Of a stretch of DNA of 28,721 nucleotides, positions 27,577 through 28,721 are shown piece by piece. How positions within the stretch are numbered: position 1 is the first letter of the stretch; the number at the start of each line of letters is the position of its first letter. Source of the DNA: a virus; the IMG/VR virus record IMGVR_UViG_3300034106_000868, positions 1 to 28,721 of that record; one strand, written 5' to 3'. Position numbers and translations under genes: made by a program. Below the pieces are notes generated by a model. That model worked only from the letters and a program-made list of their open reading frames with translations, ran no database searches and had not been told where the DNA came from.

Positions 27577-28181
27577 TGCTCAGATACGCCTACATCCATT
27601 GCAAACCTGATGGAACCCCATTTTATGTGGGGAAGGGCGCTTTACGTCGTGTAAAGAATTTATCTAATCGTAATCCGCACCATAAAAGAATTGTTGCAAA
27701 ATACGGCAAAGAAAATATTCTTATGGGAATGATGGATTGTTCCTCTCATGAAATTGCATACAGTCTTGAAATGGGGATAATTAAATGCTTAAAACGTATG
27801 GGCGTTCAATTATCTAACTTAACTGCTGGTGGGGATGGTGGCAAAGATCCAAGCAATGAGACTAGATTAAAACTTTCATCAGCGGCAAAAAAACGTGGCA
27901 TTAGTCAAGCGACTAGAGATGCGGTTTCAAAAGCAAAAAAAGGTGTTCCTTTAACAGAAGAGCAAAAAGAAAAAGTTTCAAGTTCTATGAAAGGTATAAT
28001 TTTCACAGAACAACATAGAAATAATATTAGTATTTCTGCAAAAAAACGTGGCATTTCTGCTGAAGTTTTAGCAAAAGCTCATAAGGCTTCACGAGGCAGA
28101 GTACAAAGCCCAGAAGAAAGAGCAAAACGTATAGCTTCAATTAAAGCTACATTGGCTGCCAAAAAAGCTTTAAGGGTATAA
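27576..28181 (+). CDS. GIY-YIG homing endonuclease with NUMOD3 repeats
   Basis: A 201-residue protein. The N-terminal GIY-YIG domain is a variant: YAYIHC at 4-9, FYVGKG at 16-21, basic R24/R25, NPHHKRIV at 33-40 and the catalytic Glu region (SLEMGIIKCL, E65). From residue 90 there are four NUMOD3-type basic helical repeats (e.g. RLKLSSAAKKRGIS, RDAVSKAKKGVPLTEEQKEK, RNNISISAKKRGIS, KAHKASRGRVQSPEER) that bind the target DNA. Such free-standing enzymes spread by cutting alleles lacking them. It is more AT-rich than its neighbours, a sign of insertion. It sits in the middle of the structural module. Confidence 0.85.
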   Translation: MLRYAYIHCKPDGTPFYVGKGALRRVKNLSNRNPHHKRIVAKYGKENILMGMMDCSSHEIAYSLEMGIIKCLKRMGVQLSNLTAGGDGGKDPSNETRLKLSSAAKKRGISQATRDAVSKAKKGVPLTEEQKEKVSSSMKGIIFTEQHRNNISISAKKRGISAEVLAKAHKASRGRVQSPEERAKRIASIKATLAAKKALRV

Positions 28182-28183
28182 CA

Positions 28184-28721
28184 ATGCCATATACAACAAG
28201 CACAACTAGTTTTAACCCGACGCTAAACGATATTGTTGAAGAAAGTTTTGAGCGTTGCGGATTAGAGCTGCGTACTGGCTACGACTTCCGCACAGCGCGC
28301 CGCAGTCTTAATCTGTTACTGACAGAGTGGGCCAATCGCGGTATTAACTTGTGGACTATTGAAACTGGCACCATTCCTTTGATACAAGGTCAGTATATTT
28401 ATGACCTGCCTAACGATACTGTTGATCTTATTGAACATGTTATTCGCACCTATCCTGACTCTGAAGCGAATCAAACGGACATTAATATTAATAGGATAAG
28501 CGTATCTACGTATTCGACGATACCTAATAAATTAACGCAAGGTCGCCCGATACAGGTTTGGATAAACCGTCGTTCGGGGCAGACGTCGGACGCAGTTGGT
28601 GCAACAACAAAGGTGCCACAGATATATTTATGGCCTTCTCCAGACCAAGGAACAGTAACAGCTCCATTCTATTATTTTGTTTACTATCGCCTGCGCCGTA
28701 TGGTGGATGCTGGTAACGGTG
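28184..28721 (+). CDS. Head-tail adaptor, P22 gp4 / T7 gp11-like, right end missing
   Basis: The visible 179 residues start MPYTTSTTSFNPTLNDIVEE and continue with FERCGLELRTGYDFRTARRS, LNLLLTEWANRGINLWTIE and YIYDLPNDTVDLIEHVI. The N-terminal helices and this order (..d.i.eAfeRcG.e.rtg..l..AR.SLNllltEWaNrGiNLWt) match the head-completion/tail-tubular adaptors of podovirus-like phages. The frame is open to the window edge. It is the main evidence that the virion is short-tailed. Confidence 0.82.
   Translation, partial: MPYTTSTTSFNPTLNDIVEESFERCGLELRTGYDFRTARRSLNLLLTEWANRGINLWTIETGTIPLIQGQYIYDLPNDTVDLIEHVIRTYPDSEANQTDININRISVSTYSTIPNKLTQGRPIQVWINRRSGQTSDAVGATTKVPQIYLWPSPDQGTVTAPFYYFVYYRLRRMVDAGNG

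Overview
The window is part of a tailed double-stranded DNA phage genome. It carries a full packaging and head module (terminase subunits, portal, scaffold, major capsid), phage recombination and replication genes, and many very small overlapping genes. The last, incomplete gene resembles P22 gp4 / T7 gp11-type head-tail adaptors, which suggests a short-tailed (podovirus-like) virion. Gene content and style suggest an aquatic Gram-negative host, possibly a betaproteobacterium. That is inference: no host gene, tRNA or integrase is visible.

Layout. Positions 1-2008 (minus strand) form an early recombination operon: a PD-(D/E)XK nuclease, a secreted Cys-rich micro-protein, a basic protein, an ERF single-strand annealing protein and a truncated gene. 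It is driven by a strong sigma70-like promoter at 2034-2062. Positions 2009-3352 hold about 1.3 kb with one short gene and many hairpins, a pseudoknot-capable terminator and a second promoter, so a structured RNA is likely. Positions 3353-9905 (plus) are an early/replication region: several conserved phage proteins, a glycosyltransferase-like protein, a ParB-like nuclease/HTH protein, an SF2 helicase and a Toprim primase. Positions 9870-14495 (minus) are a run of about 16 small accessory genes, several of which share an almost identical Shine-Dalgarno leader, plus a C5-methyltransferase-like gene. From 14731 onward (plus) is the late module: terminase small and large subunits, portal, a GroES-like co-chaperonin, scaffold, virion proteins, major capsid, a set of Lys/Gly-rich proteins sharing a C-terminal motif, a GIY-YIG homing endonuclease, and the adaptor.

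The most unusual object is at 4195-4768, between two plus-strand genes. It is 105 consecutive pentamers of the form GGYNN, punctuated by 11 tetramers (GGCA, the last AGCA). Every pentamer matches GGY with at most one mismatch. Every tetramer-to-tetramer distance is 5n+4 (39 to 64 nt), and the register was followed by hand without a slip over 569 nt. I do not know a named element with this architecture, and it is my main candidate for an undescribed system. A second recurring signal is the palindrome TGGAA-N4-TTCCA (seven exact copies), three of them in a 37-bp tandem repeat just after the small terminase gene.
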